In this document: positions 35,312 to 47,373 of the stretch, in pieces
Layout: the number at the start of each line of letters is the position of its first letter
Numbering within the stretch: position 1 is the first letter of the stretch
Assembly (NCBI RefSeq): GCF_000204055.1
Contig: NW_006768801.1
Location: forward strand, 737,076 to 801,075
Length of the DNA: 64,000 nucleotides
From: Melampsora larici-populina 98AG31
Lineage: Eukaryota > Basidiomycota > Pucciniomycetes > Pucciniales > Melampsoraceae
Direction: 5' to 3'
The notes under the pieces: generated by a model
Databases searched by the model: none
What the model was told of the DNA's origin: nothing
Seen by the model: the letters and a program-made list of their open reading frames with translations, nothing else
Made by a program: the position numbers and the translations under genes

Positions 35312-37318
35312 CTATCCCATGTTGAAGGTGTTTGGTGCACCTTGAGGGAGAGAGGTGTTGTGTGCCACACAGTCCAAGACGTCCTCCTCCAATGGTAAAT
35401 CCAGATTAACCTTTTTTTCTTTGGGGTCTTGAAAGAAAGTAACACCATCAAAATACTGGCAATCTTCTTCAAATATAAGTTGATAAAACTACCATTCAAA
35501 GATATGTTAGCAATTGATAGTCCAATGTGTATATTCAGAGAATTTACTTACGCAATTGCGTAGGCTTCATTGTTCCTCAAATGCATACTGGATAATTTCC
35601 TGTCAACACAAGCCCATATTGACTGGCTCCCTTTTCCGCCTGTGATCAGAACCCGCGCGGCTTCACAACGCTGCAGTTCATCAAAGGACAGAATACATGG
35701 ATTGCGGTAAGACAGACATTATGCAATGGTGAGTGAGACTTCAGGACTTACAAGGTAAGCAATTTGAGCTCGCGTGAGTGAATCGGTGGCTGCCCACACT
35801 ACGTCAACGTGTGGGTTGGAACCCACAGTACCACATCGAACCGAAACCTACAACGCAGTACCAGTGAGCCTCATGTCTGTGATAAAAGCATCAAAGAAAA
35901 CTTACTTTTTGAACCATGGACCTGATGGTTAGTACCGTGAATTCAACCTCCTCGCCAGTCTTGGAATCATGGATACCTTCCAATAATTGTTCAAACACAT
36001 TAGATTGTTAACCAAGGGATTCAAAGATACCACACAGCTTGATACTTACCACAACGTGAACCTTTTCCCTGGTGTGCTTGGCGACCTCTTTGATCGCACT
36101 GTAGTACCTTTTGGCGGCAGATGCCTCCTTGACACCTTGATGCACAGCTGAAAGGTGTCTTTCAAGGAAGCCAGCCGGTTGCCTTCCTATTGTGAGCTAC
36201 AGATTAGGCCCGAGTTATCAACATGAGGTGAAATCAGCATGTGAGCTGAGAGCTTGCTTTAATTACATTGAACAATGAATTTGGGAGTGCTCCCTCAGCT
36301 TGGTTCTTGATTGTGGTGTACGCGCTCAACTGGGGTGAGGCCATCAGCTTAAGGGCCAGCAGGTTCATCACATCCTGGGTGATATAAGTGGGTTAATTAT
36401 CCACTTAAGTGCGCGAAAGAATGAGGGTACGTACCAGGAGTTGTGGACTAGCATCCCACTGACCCTCACCATCTGAGTGATTGGTGGTGTTTGGCTCAAT
36501 TGTGTTAGAAGCGGGGGCTGAGGCCAAATCTTTGACAATCTGAGTGACCGTAGCAAGTTGCTCAGCCAAACTGGCTACCTGTGACTGGAGCTTGGTCACC
36601 TCCATCATGATTTGACCATGCATGATTGCTTGGCCCAAGTGACGGTTGTTCTCACCAAAGACCTTGAGAATCAGAAGCAACAAAAACATCAACCGGTCTT
36701 TGTGGTCAGTGGAAGTTATAAGAATACAAACTAACCTCAGCCTGTTTCATAGCTAGAACATGTGACACGGGATCTAATCCGGCCTGCAAGGACAAGGCTT
36801 CAAAGTTCTTGAGTGTTTGGGTCACAATGGGACATGCGTAGACACCAAGATTGGGTTGGCTTGCGCTTGAGTCATTGGGATTTTTGAATGGATTTGTCGG
36901 TCCAGTAGCACCTACTCGACTGGTCTGCAAAGGAGGGAGGTGCGGTGGTTAGAACACATCGAGGAACCTTGCAATAGTCTTGCACGCGGTGAAACCGAGC
37001 GATTGTTTCTGGATCGCGAGGCAATTGGAGATTGCCCATGGGTTGGATTGTTCATTGCAGGTCCCCCCAGGCTGAAAGAGCGACCGGGTGTAAAAGCACC
37101 ATTGGCTTCTCGCGGTGGACCTTCAAACCCAGAACCTGGCAAGTGAAAAATGAGCAGTGGAATAAGGAGTACCATGTGAAATCAATCTCACCCATGTTAT
37201 TCATGAGTGAGCCGTGATTATTCAACCCCATTAGAGATCCACCTCCAGAAGAGAAAGTGTCAGGCGCGCCCTGAGAGCCTCCAAATGGTGTCTTGAAAAA
37301 ATTATTTGCAACAGACAT
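35312..37318 (-). CDS. Accessory protein of CACTA-like element (coiled coil, unknown)
   Basis: About ten small exons on the minus strand, from MSVANNFFKTPFGG (start 37318) to a stop at 35312, most with visible GT-AG borders. The order of parts is a Gly/Asn/Ser-rich N-terminus, PGRSFSLGGPAMNNPTHGQ, then TSRVGATGPTNPFKNPNDSS, a coiled coil (VTKLQSQVASLAEQLATVTQ), SPQLSAYTTIKNQAEGALPN, AVHQGVKEASAAKRYYSAIK, SVRCGTVGSNPHVDVVWAA, ITGGKGSQSIWACVDRKLS, and an acidic C-terminus (LPLEEDVLDCVAHNTSLPQG). No known domain is recognised. Its place between the transposase gene and the left part of the same repeat-rich block suggests a second element-encoded protein, analogous in position to the TnpA-type DNA-binding partner of CACTA elements. 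That role is inference. Confidence 0.5.
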
Positions 37319-37608
37319 ATCAAGGGTGAGTGAGTGAGTGAGAAGGGATAGGTAAACAAAGAGGGGAAAACCCTCACTGAAACTGTTATCCATGTTCATG
37401 ATCAGCAAGAGTGCTGTTGAAGCGGGATTTGTGCACACAGTAAAGAGGCGTGTCAGCTTGCCCAGAACAAGTTGTGTTGAGCTTTGTTGTTGTGGTCCCC
37501 TGGCAAAAACAAATTTCTGAAGTTTTGACCGCGCACTGATTCTGAAACAGACCTAACTCAGGTGCCTGTTGTCATGCTGTTAGGGTTGTTTCAGTATGGG
37601 CGCTTTCA

Positions 37609-38439
37609 ATGCCCCTGCCAAAGCAGGTGCAGGTGGATCATTCAGTGTTCACACCCCTCCTCACACTTGCGTCTCCTACCCCCAAACCCCTCTCTGATTT
37701 TACACCTATGTTGACCAAACACGTCTTACCCGCAAGAAGACGTGTGTGCACCCAGGAGGAGAAATTCCAAGCAGCGACAGATTGGCATGATGAGGTGGTC
37801 AGGAGTAGCAAGGGAAAATTGGATAAGTTAGTATGTTTTTCATTGCTGTCTGTGTATATAGGACATTGACTCACAATTATCCCCTTGTGATGCTGACAGG
37901 GAGCCCCTAGAAGCCCAATTTGCGCTGGGTGTCACTGGCAATAACACTCCCATCACTGGACCCGCCGGGCCCGCAGAGACCAGTGTGGAAGTCAAGGTTG
38001 AACCAGGAGACAAGGATGACGTGATGGAACCTTCAGACGACGATGACCCAATGGAACCTGTGTTGGAACCTTTACGTAAGTCAAAGTTAGTTTGGATTTC
38101 ATTATGTCCTCAGAGTCTGATGTCAGCATTTCCAATTTAGATTACAATGAACCATTGCAAGGATATCCAAGTGATATTGATTACTTGACCCTCTAGTGTC
38201 TGATTGGCAAAGCATCCATGTGGGATTATCTTGCTTTTGCCGGGTTGGATGAAGAGCAGTGTGATGTGGTGGTTCCAATACTTAAGTCCAAATATGTAAC
38301 CAATTGGGACATCTTTCTATTTTGTGATTATATGACTCAGGAGAAATTGTCAAGTTGGCAGATACCTTACGCCATATGTGTTCAAAATGTGCTCCATGGG
38401 GAGATTTTCTATTGTTACCTTCTTATGAAAGGGCACTGA
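37609..38439 (+). pseudogene. Small acidic protein with SAM-like C-terminus, TAG-interrupted
   Basis: Three exons (37609-37826, 37900-38075, 38141-38439) join in frame. The N-terminal part has Pro-rich sequence and ARRRVCTQEEKFQAATDWHDE. The middle is acidic (VKVEPGDKDDVMEPSDDDDP). The C-terminal part (SMWDYLAFAGLDEEQCDVVV, then WDIFLFCDYMTQEKLSSWQI) has the spacing of a sterile-alpha-motif-like fold, which is a weak call. A TAG at 38194-38196, after LTL, interrupts the frame just before this domain. It is the only plus-strand gene between the transposase and the accessory gene, so it is probably a third gene of the element. The alternative is that translation ends at the TAG and the C-terminal part is lost. 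Confidence 0.45.
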
Positions 38440-38722
38440 TCATGCCAACCTGAGTTAATGAAGTGTAGCAAATGCATTAGCAAACTGATCAGCTTGTCAT
38501 AAAGAAACCCCTGGTGTTTATTTCAAAATACTTTGTTTGTCAAAGTTCTAAGTGGCCCTTGTAAAATAGCTGTGATTGACAAGTTGATTAGGATTATCTA
38601 ACAAATAAATCAAGAGCAATAATGTGACACAAATTGGACATGGTCGCCTGACCAAATCCTCCTCCTGGCCTGGCCTACCCAAACTGAGAATCTGTATCCG
38701 CGGGACCGCTCCTCCTTCCATT

Positions 38723-41700
38723 TCAAAGTTTGTTTTTCCAGAACCTCAGACCACATCCAATCCCACAAGCCCATTTGTCTGGGTTCACTTGGGGAAATTC
38801 CAGACTGGTTGTCTCACGGTGCAATTTGCTCAAGTATTGGGCGGCACCATTGATAACAAAAGAATTGGTGTCCTTGTGCTGGATTGCCCACACCAAAGTC
38901 AAAGATGCTCGCCGTTCAATCCACTTGATGTGGTTCTTACGCACTGTGCACACTGAATCATGACAATTGTGCTGGACGTTCAACATACACTGAACGTCCT
39001 ACACATGGAAATGTCATAAACAACCACACGTTAATTACAGTTTGGTAACTGGATTTAAAAATCAGAGAAACTCATGTTCACACTGTTCCAAAAGATCTCT
39101 TGCGTGACGAGAACCTCACACATCCCATAAAACACCAGATGTTGGCCTAGTTTGCAAAGTTTGAGAACCAAAACCATTTTGGAATCTGCCAGGCCTTTGG
39201 GTTGCCATATTGATTCCACCCTCGCAATCTCAGCTGACTCCTTCAGCTGTGTGTCAGTTTGCAAGGTATATATGAGCGAAATGCCTGTCAAACGTATTGA
39301 CAACAAGGGTGGGTGGTAATCACCCACACAAAATTTTTACTTTTGACCTTTTGACCTTTTTACAAAGTGACCAATTGGAATCCTTTCAGCACCTGAAAAT
39401 GCGGAGAAGTGGACAACAAGGCTGGAGGAGGTGTTTGAGGGTCACTCATGGCTACCCAATTCCTATCAGCAAGGCTCCAGTCTTTTTGTGGAATAGATAA
39501 GACACTTACCCCCAATGGACACGGCGTCCTGTCTGCCTAGCAAAGAATCCAGCCCCATGACCTGGTAGAGTTCCAGAATCGATTGCAACAAGGTTTGCAA
39601 TTTGGCCCAAAGACTTGAGTTTCTAGGTTGTGATCAAAAAAAGAGCACCCAGATACTAACAATCTCAACATCAGGCAAGTGTTGAAACTATTTGCGATAT
39701 CTTGACCTGGTCTGTGACCATTAGAGTGTGTTGAGGTGTGTTGCACTACACCGTTGAAAGATTTGAACTTTTCGGTTGCAAAAAGTGATGCCGGGCCAAA
39801 CCTTCAGATTGAATCTTGCAGGTGAACCAGCATATGGAATTTGGGTTTGTTCACCCAACGCGCGTTGAGGGAGAAGAGTTTGCTGAGGAACCTACTGATG
39901 TGGATATCTAACTCTGCAAGGTACTTCTTCATGTCGGGGATATCGGTCTGGAATATGTATGAGCTGAGGCAGCATAGTGATATCCACATTTCCCTCTTGT
40001 CTTCCGTGATATGTTCAAATAAAACAAAAGGTATCATCTGCAAAACCATGCGGAATTCCTTACCCACCATGCTTTGATAATACAAGATAAACACATTTGG
40101 CTGTATTGGCGGCACCTTCAAGCCTTTGGTATTGACTGATCGCCATTTTCCGGAGATATTGTTGTACAATTTTGACCCTGGTTTTGTGTTGCCAATTTCC
40201 TTCATGCAATCACGAAATAAATACTTTTCATTGCCCAACAACACAATATGGAGTACCTCCACCAGTGTATCGGCATGACCATCAAAGCCTGGCATGATTG
40301 TCAAAGAAGTCAGTTTTCTAGTAATGTGCTACAATCTAATGAACATACCATTGAGCCTCAAAAAAGGATTGAATAAATGTTCCCCGTATTTCTCATTCAA
40401 CTCCTGACACAATTTGTTGAACTCAGCTGGCGGAAGACTCTCATGAGCAACATTGATGGTCTTGCCAAAGTATTTGTTGAGGGTGTCTATAACACCGAAA
40501 TCGCGGGTTAATGTTTCCACACAAGTTTTCTGGTGGCGCTTTTGGCCGGTCTCCCATAGAAACTTGGTTTGCTGCCTGGTGAGATCCCAATTGCGGGACT
40601 GGGGTAGACACTGCACCAAAGCGTCAGCAATATGCAGATAAGGATAATGATTAGTGAATCATACCTTATGACCATGTGCGTTGAGGCCCATGAAGGCGCG
40701 CACAAATTCCTCAGTCTCTTTTTCAGCCATTTTGGAAGCTGACAAATCACACATGCGACATGGGGTCAATGTGTTTGTGGGATCGAGGGTGTTTGTTAAT
40801 TCAGCATGCATGGGAGAGTCCCCAAGGTGGCACAGTGGCACAGGGATTACCAACACCTCTTTGCCAAGTGTCTGGTCATAAGCGACAAAACCATTTTGAC
40901 CGTGTTCACTGTCAGTTGAGAGCAAAGGATTAATGCACACGTTTATCATGAAACATTTGTAGTAAGACTTACTTTATGTGGTCAACAATATGGTTGAATA
41001 ATTCCAGTGCGCTTGCACAGTTGGAAGTTGCAAGGAAATGTACATTATATTCCTGATTTGATAATGCCGGCAGTAATCCAGCCAATGTAAAGTAAACACA
41101 CATGTGCTTATTCCATTTTTTCAACATGTTACCCGGCGTGTCATCTGAGTATAAGGATAGAGGCACATGCCGGATAACTTTACCTCCAGCCTTGGCTCTC
41201 CAGCTATTCTCAACGGTGTGCAATGGGTGAGTCAGATCATTGGGATCTGTAGGAAATTGTGAGGTCAGTTCAAATTGCCAAAGTGACAAAATATTTATGA
41301 ACCGGTGTACTGACAATACATGTAATCTCCACATAGTTCTAGCCAAACTCCTCTTGCAAGCTCAATCTCCGCCAGGCTTTTACGGATGTCGGTGCACTTG
41401 ATCATGATCATGCTTTCGGAGTCAAATGCCGGTTCTTCGGGGATGAGGATCTTGAAAAGTTGTGGTTGATGTGGATCCGGAATGACCCAAGCTGGGAGAC
41501 ACTTTGCCATTAGGCATTGGTCTTGCTGGTAGAAGAACACTGGGACCACGAGCTTCTGTGTTCAAAGTTGCACCGGCTTGTATATGTAGTAGTGACATTG
41601 GTTTTTGGTGATCATCTGGACCTGTAGTTGAGGAGAATAGAGCTCACGCCACTTCTTACACTGCAATAACCGGTTTGTAGCGCCATTGATAGTGAGTTCT

Positions 41701-42638
41701 GGTACATACACCATATGAGGGCTGACCGAGGGGTTTGCTAGCTCCTGCAAAGTTACCATCAGAACTTGATCATACCACATTTCAGTCATAAGGTCATTAC
41801 TTTGACCCACATTCATGATGATGACCTTGATGTCCAACCCAAAGAGTGGGTTGCCACAAGGGCTGGTGTGTTCCCGAATAACTAGCCCCAAATTTTTCTT
41901 GACATATTTGACCACCACCCTCAAGGTACTCCAATCCGGAAGGTTGATTCCAAGAATGTGTAGGATCGATTGTATTTGCTGGTATTGGGTGTGTGAGAGA
42001 AGATTACAAGTTGATCCAATCATCAACAACACTGTGACATGCTGCGATCATCAAAATGTCAGTGTTTTGGGGCAGGGTATGGGCATAAAATGGGTGGCTC
42101 TGACCTCGATTTTTTTGAACGGATACCACTCGTTGGCGTCTTCAACCCTGACATTTGCAATATCTTCTTCAAGGGCTGCTTCATCCAGCTTCTCGTTGTC
42201 ATTGTCATCTTCATTGGCAAGTGCTTCAAAGGCTGCATGCAGCCTGTCATATCCCATTCTGCTGTCTGAGCCTCCAGAATTGGCATTGTCGTGACCCCAG
42301 CCAAGGTCAAATGGGTTGGCATTATCAAGTTCAAGACCACAGAGCAGGGTCAGGGGTGACAGAGGAGGGGAAGGTGGATCAGTGTTATCCAAGGGGTCTC
42401 GAGAGAAATCGAAGAAGTGGTTGAGATTGTCCAACATTGGCAAGGTTGATTGTTGTCTAGCGTTTCCGAGTTGCTGACGGTGAGCCTGATCCGCCTCATG
42501 TTGTGCGATGTAAGCTTGTACTGTGTCCAGATGGGACTTGGAAGACGCATGAGGATAAATTGTCTTCATGCTGTGTCCACCTTTGCACACATTGCATTGG
42601 TATCTTGTTGGGCCATGACGTTGCGGGTGCAATGACAT
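38723..42638 (-). CDS. CACTA/EnSpm-like (CMC superfamily) transposase, multi-exon
   Basis: Successive minus-strand exons read as one large protein from MSLHPQRHGPTRYQC at 42638 to a stop at 38723. In order: a Cys2His2-like finger (CNVCKGG...PHASSKSH), an acidic linker (ALANEDDNDNEKLDEAALEE), GINLPDWSTLRVVVKYVKK, the core with VPLSLYSDDTPGNMLKKWNK and YNVHFLATSNCASALELF, VPLCHLGDSPMHAELTNTL with CRMC, FDGHADTLVEVLHIVLLG, NKPKFHMLVHLQDSI, HTSTHSNGHRPGQDIANSFN, and the tail NVQHNCHDSVCTV...IQHKDTNSFVINGAA. These blocks are shared by large basidiomycete CMC-type transposases (CACTA/Plavaka-related); the exact subfamily is not certain. DD in YSDDTPGN is a candidate catalytic site. The intron near 38.99-39.06 kb is not cleanly resolved, so minor damage cannot be excluded. 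Confidence 0.65.
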
Positions 42639-43773
42639 ATCTGAAGAACAATTATGTCAGTACCAATTCAAAGTGTGTTCTGAGTGGAAAGTGAGAATTT
42701 GTACTTACATTGAGGGAGTGGTGGTGGTGCTCCTCACGTGGTGATTGCAAATCGTTGACTTGTGCAAAAATCAAAAACTGGCTTGGGGGAATCACTCAGG
42801 TTTCTGCCCAGGGCCGGTGCAGGTCGTCCACTATGTCTGATGGTCAAGCTCCTCCATCAGGCGGTCTGCGCTGGCGGACCGTAGTTGGCCTGTGTGATGC
42901 TGGCCCGCGGGCTGCTGAGGTCAGGCTCAATGGCGCTCTATGGACCTGACCATTCTGGGATCACAGTCTTGCAAGTTTCTGACTCAAAGTCCCCTGTGGT
43001 GTATTGGTACTTAGGTTAGTAATGATGATACAGAAATGGAAAACATAACAAGAACAACAACAACGTAAACACTACACATGTCATATAATTAGTAAATGAT
43101 ATATGGAACAAAATATTACATCAATTTCTGAATTATTGAATATGCAATATGTAAAGAAAAGAAATCAAACTTCAAATTCATTCAAGAATTCACTCCTGAT
43201 CCCATCAAATGAGTGTGAAAACCACTGCTTGTCAATCAACAAATTCCTTGAAGTAAATCTTGACTACCTCAAGAATCATTATAATAAAACAGTGAGTTGG
43301 TTTTGCACAACATAAGATGAGACCTCTTTCACACTCTGAGGAGCTGAATTGTCTCTTGGAATTGTGGCTAGCTTATTTTATATCAAATAATATCTCCATA
43401 GTGCATAGTGAATAGCGGTGACATTTCATGTCATCCGACTAACATACACTCGGAACCAATACAGCTACACAAACTAATGCAAATCATCAAAGTGCATTCA
43501 GGCCGCAAGATTATCTTCTAGCTCGACAAAACACCATCACAGGGGATCCAATGCAAGGCTTCCTGAGCTATGCCCAAGACAATTTGAGTGAAAATCCAGC
43601 AAGGCGCTCGGCACAAGCAGTGACAAATGCCTTGCAAGCTGGGGTGTGTAATATGGTCAACTCAATCCGGACTGAAAAAGCCGCATGTCAATCATCACGG
43701 TTTTGTTGGGGTTCACAAAACGTGTTGTTGACGTGGAAAAATGGGGAGGTTACTGAAGAGAAATAAGTTTTAA
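42639..43773. other. No gene; GC-rich patch at 42.79-42.96 kb
   Basis: The patch contains GGCGGTCTGCG, TGGCGGACCG and GCCCGCGGGC and follows the transposase start, so it may be the subterminal region of the CACTA-like element. It is loosely similar in word content to the GC block at 32.06-32.32 kb. 43.1-43.3 kb is AT-rich with a 70-codon open stretch and no support. Confidence 0.4.
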
Positions 43774-43775
43774 TA

Positions 43776-43864
43776 CAGTCGTTTTCAAAAAGCTTCCCGA
43801 AATTTGCCCGCAAAACTCGAGCAATTTGGCGGTGAATTAGCGGCAAGCTTTTTGAAAACGACTG
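43776..43864. mobile_element. 89-bp micro-MITE with 20-bp perfect TIRs and TA duplication
   Basis: The inverted repeat CAGTCGTTTTCAAAAAGCTT (43776-43795) matches its complement at 43845-43864 exactly. TA lies at 43774-43775 and 43865-43866. The 49-bp core has no coding content. Confidence 0.9.
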
Positions 43865-44733
43865 TATGTGTCAGAGCCTGAGGTTCATGTACGTGCAAGT
43901 GATAAATCAGCCCAGAAACTCTGACCTGCAAAGATGCTCTTCTCTTTGATACACCCCCCAAAGGTTTGCCAGCCTGCCTCTTCACACTAGAACTTACTGC
44001 CTGCTGAACTTTGAGAAGCCGCACCTTGTGACCTTGCTCCACCATTGGCTTGCCCGCGTCTTCTCTGGCAATCAAAAATCACCGTGCAGTTGCTTGGTCT
44101 TTGTGTACATTTGCGCCTTTGTTCGTTGAAATCACTACTTGTTGGTTCATGGCTAGAGCCTACAAACCTTACTTTGCCATCTATAAGTCTACCTGAGAAC
44201 GTTTCAAGTGTGGGGCAGTTCAAGTGATGGAAGGCGTCTGAGTTCTGCAGGCTGATAATGATATATAAACGCTGTCATTCAACCTCAACACATACGTCGG
44301 CACATTCTCGGATCCCCACTTCCGTTGGCACTTCCATGGATCCGCTTTCGGAACCTTGAGGGTGACTGGTCGGTGAGGCCGAGAGGGCCCATGCTTCAAG
44401 CAGGTATGATTATCGCATCCACCTCGTTGTTTGTACAGTCCAGCTCCTTCCGGATGGTTAATGAACACATGAGGCCGCATTAGATTCCATTTATGTAAAT
44501 CTATTCAGAATGACTCGCCAGGTACACCAATAGTATTAGGAAGCTGGGCATCCCCTTGTTGGTTGAAATTTTCAAACTCCATGTCCCCTGCCGGCGCCTC
44601 GTTTTGTCAGTGTCCCCAGCTCTATGAGTAGTCCAATCACGGTAGTGTTTCAAGGTATAAATGTGCAGCTCATGTAACTCCACCGCGTATCAATCGCAAA
44701 TATCATCTAGCCCCTTATAGCCTCACCGAGACC
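43865..44733. other. Intergenic with one weak minus-strand ORF
   Basis: 44220-44480 (minus) is open for 86 codons (GLYKQRGGCDNHTCLKHGPS, VPKADPWKCQRKWGSENVPT). It is coding-like, perhaps an exon of a Cys-containing protein, but no neighbours, splice sites or family support it. The wax synthase promoter lies at the right edge. Confidence 0.35.
44656..44662 (+). promoter_or_regulatory. TATA box of wax synthase-like gene
   Basis: TATAAAT lies 72 bp upstream of the ATG at 44734, a usual fungal spacing. It is an isolated, motif-based call. Confidence 0.45.
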
Positions 44734-46239
44734 ATGTCATCATCTATGAACACCTCAAATACCTTCCTATCCGAGAGCTTCTCACACGTGACCTTCCAAG
44801 AAGGATTGCCTTCACAATGTAAACCAATCGTGTTTCAAGCATTTTTTCCATACGTCCTAGTGCTGTGGCAGTGTGCATTACTTCACCCGACTTTTGCTCA
44901 TTCAAATCTTGCTCGATTGATTCGAATCAGTCTAACACCTATCAACGTGATGTGGTCACTCACTCTTCCCTTTCGATATTGTATAACTCCACTCGAATCA
45001 AGCGCGCAGAAAAACATGGGAATGGCAGCAATGGGAATTATTCCGGCTGTGAAGAGCCTGGAGTGGGGATTCGCCTCCGGCGCGTATTACAAGAGACCCC
45101 TCAAAACTATTGATGGAGTACAAGGATGGGAGAAAGTCAAAGAGGACGAGATCTTCAAAAAGAAACAAGAGGATGAGCCTTGTAGTGCTTTTAAGTTGAT
45201 CACCTGGACAATTCTCCAATTCACATCGTCAGTATTCCTTTGAACTTTATCATTTTCATGCAATCAACTAATGAAATTCCTTTCTTTCGTCGAAAGCATG
45301 CGTGGGTTGAACTTCACATGGGGACCAGCTGCTGTGGCTAATACCCATAGTACCACATATCTAGTCAAACGGCTACTTAAAAACATCGTTCCTATGAACA
45401 TCGCGATTGTCTTCATCATTTTGACCCGTGATTCACCATTGAAAACACCAACTTCAGCTCTTTTATCGATCGGAGTTCCTGTGTTCCCCGGATTGTGGAT
45501 CCTCGCAGAATCCATTTATTCATTCAGCTTTGGTGTATGGTTAGCTTGCGGTATGGATTGTCGTTTTACACTTTTCACACTGCTCTGTACGGCATTATAC
45601 AAGGTTATGAGTTTTTTTCAATTTCCAGTAGAAATACTTGATTTATTTAATCCATCATACCTACCACCTTTATTTCATTCACCACAAAGTGCTAGCTCTG
45701 TTGCTGTATTCTGGGCTCAATCTTGGCATACAATGTGCAAGAGAACTTTTGTTGTGACTGGTGGGAAACCTTTGGTTTGGATTACAAAGAAATTAGGTGG
45801 TACTACAAAACTTCAAAGGCTAGCTGGATTGATGGGTATCTATCTTGCATCCGCTGTGATACATGAATATTGTTGAGTTCAAACTTTTCATTTCAAATAC
45901 AGTTTTTTGAGATTTACTCAAGTTGAACATTTTTTGATATAATCCACAGTAGTGTTAGTGCTGGCTCAACCCCCACACTCTAATCCTCATACATTCACCT
46001 CATTACCTGGTTCTGCTATCTTTTTCATGCTTCAACCTCTTGGCGTACTGCTTGAACCAGAGATTATACCTTACATACCAAAACAGGTTGGAGGAGGAAA
46101 ACTATGGACCATCCTCTTCTTAATTGCTACTGCTCATTCATTCAGAGAACAGTATTTGGGAGAAGGGAGGTTAAGTGGTCCTTTGAGACCACTTTCTCAA
46201 TGGTCATTGTTATACACTTTATCACCAGTTAAAGGATAG
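44734..46239 (+). CDS. Wax synthase-like membrane-bound O-acyltransferase
   Basis: Three exons (44734-45227, 45297-45871, 45950-46239) total 1359 nt, about 452 aa, with phase-consistent introns that use the less common donors GTCAGT and GTTGAG. The protein is strongly hydrophobic, with about eight membrane segments. Family signatures are MRGLNFTWGP, FWAQSWHTMCKRTF (the wax-synthase FW..WH..., with the His) and SAVIHEYL, carrying the presumed catalytic His. Members acylate alcohols or hydroxyls of terpenoids and other lipids from acyl-CoA in the ER. The acceptor here is unknown. The unspliced second intron would end the protein right after HEYC. No biosynthetic cluster is visible around it. 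Confidence 0.85.
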
Positions 46240-46947
46240 ATTTCATACTTCAAAATTTCATCTTGTTTCACTAATTTACTCAGATAGATCTTCTGACCAG
46301 CTTCAATCTGTTGTTAGAGTAGTGAAAAGATTGAATAAACTGTTAACCATTTTTGTATACAAATTCTCTTGTTTCTGTGTATTACTGATTTTACAGATTT
46401 TCTCGAAGCTCATCCGATTATATTTCTGTCTCTCTTCTCACTTTGAAATTTGTATGATCTCTACTTCAATTTTACACTTTGTTTTATTTTGAAGGGTCCT
46501 TTTATCATTTCACTTTCAATTCTTTTCCTTTGTTACAATTCTAAACACTCTATATTATTTATCTTTATCACTGCCAAAAATCATTATCTACCATACAAGC
46601 TATTCGTACCTACAGCTATTGAAGATCACCATAACATCAACAGTTGTGGTTGTGCTCAGAAGAGATAGAAGTGTTGTCTGAATCTCAAGTGAAGGTATTT
46701 GAATTGTCTCAAAACAAATGTCTATCCTTTTCATCTCAACAATTTATTGTGTTATTTACCTGTACTTGTAAATGATACCAGAGCAAAAAAGACTAAGATT
46801 TATGTTTCAAGCCTAAGACTGAGCTACATAACATAAACAATGGCACTGTTCAATTGACAAAGAGCACCATTGGCTCGCAGGCAAAACAATGTGAAGTGAG
46901 AACAAGTAACATCTACAATGCAACATCTTTTACAGGATCAATGGGAG
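46240..46947. other. Intergenic, no gene seen
   Basis: AT-rich 3' flank of the wax synthase gene. One plus-strand 72-codon open stretch has no support. Confidence 0.55.
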
Positions 46948-47373
46948 CACTGCCAATATCTTGGGTTGAGAGATCTGAGGCATCATTGGAGGCAAATCCT
47001 TGGACAGACCTTTTCCGAGGTTTCCATCCAAGGGATTCTTTGGCACTGAGAATTACCTTGGATCAAAACCTCTGGAAGATTCTGTCCAAGGCTTGGCAAT
47101 CAAGGATACCTTGGATAAATATGTATGTTGGTGGTGGTGATACAAATTGAAGTATGATGTGTATAGGCACCACCAACATATTTACCTCGGATTTTGTAAT
47201 CCAAGGTCTCCTTGGATGCAAAACCTCGGCTAGAAGCTTCCCGAGGTTTTGATCCGAGGTAATTCTCAGGGCAGAAAAATACCTCGGGCAAAAACCTTGG
47301 ACAAGGTCTGTCCAAGGATTTGCCTCCGATGATGCCTTGGATTTCTCAACCCAAGGCATCTATGCTGGCAGTG
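46948..47373. mobile_element. Foldback MITE with ~165-bp inverted arms
   Basis: CACTGCCA at 46948 and TGGCAGTG ending at 47373 bound a 426-bp element. Its arms match in inverted orientation for about 165 bp with scattered mismatches and small gaps; shared words include TTGGGTTGAGA, GGAGGCAAATCCTTGGACAG and CTGAGAATTACCT. CCTTGG/CCGAGG words recur throughout. A possible 2-bp AG flank occurs on each side. The open frames seen on both strands are by-products of the inverted arms. Confidence 0.85.

Noticed and set aside
34277..43100. CACTA...TAGTG terminal repeats of the CACTA-like element
   Set aside because: CACTA and TAGTG words are common here, and no matched pair with flanking duplication could be shown.
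46854..47359. ORFs of 98 codons on both strands in the foldback element
   Set aside because: They arise from the inverted arms encoding the same words in opposite directions; there is no start or domain support.
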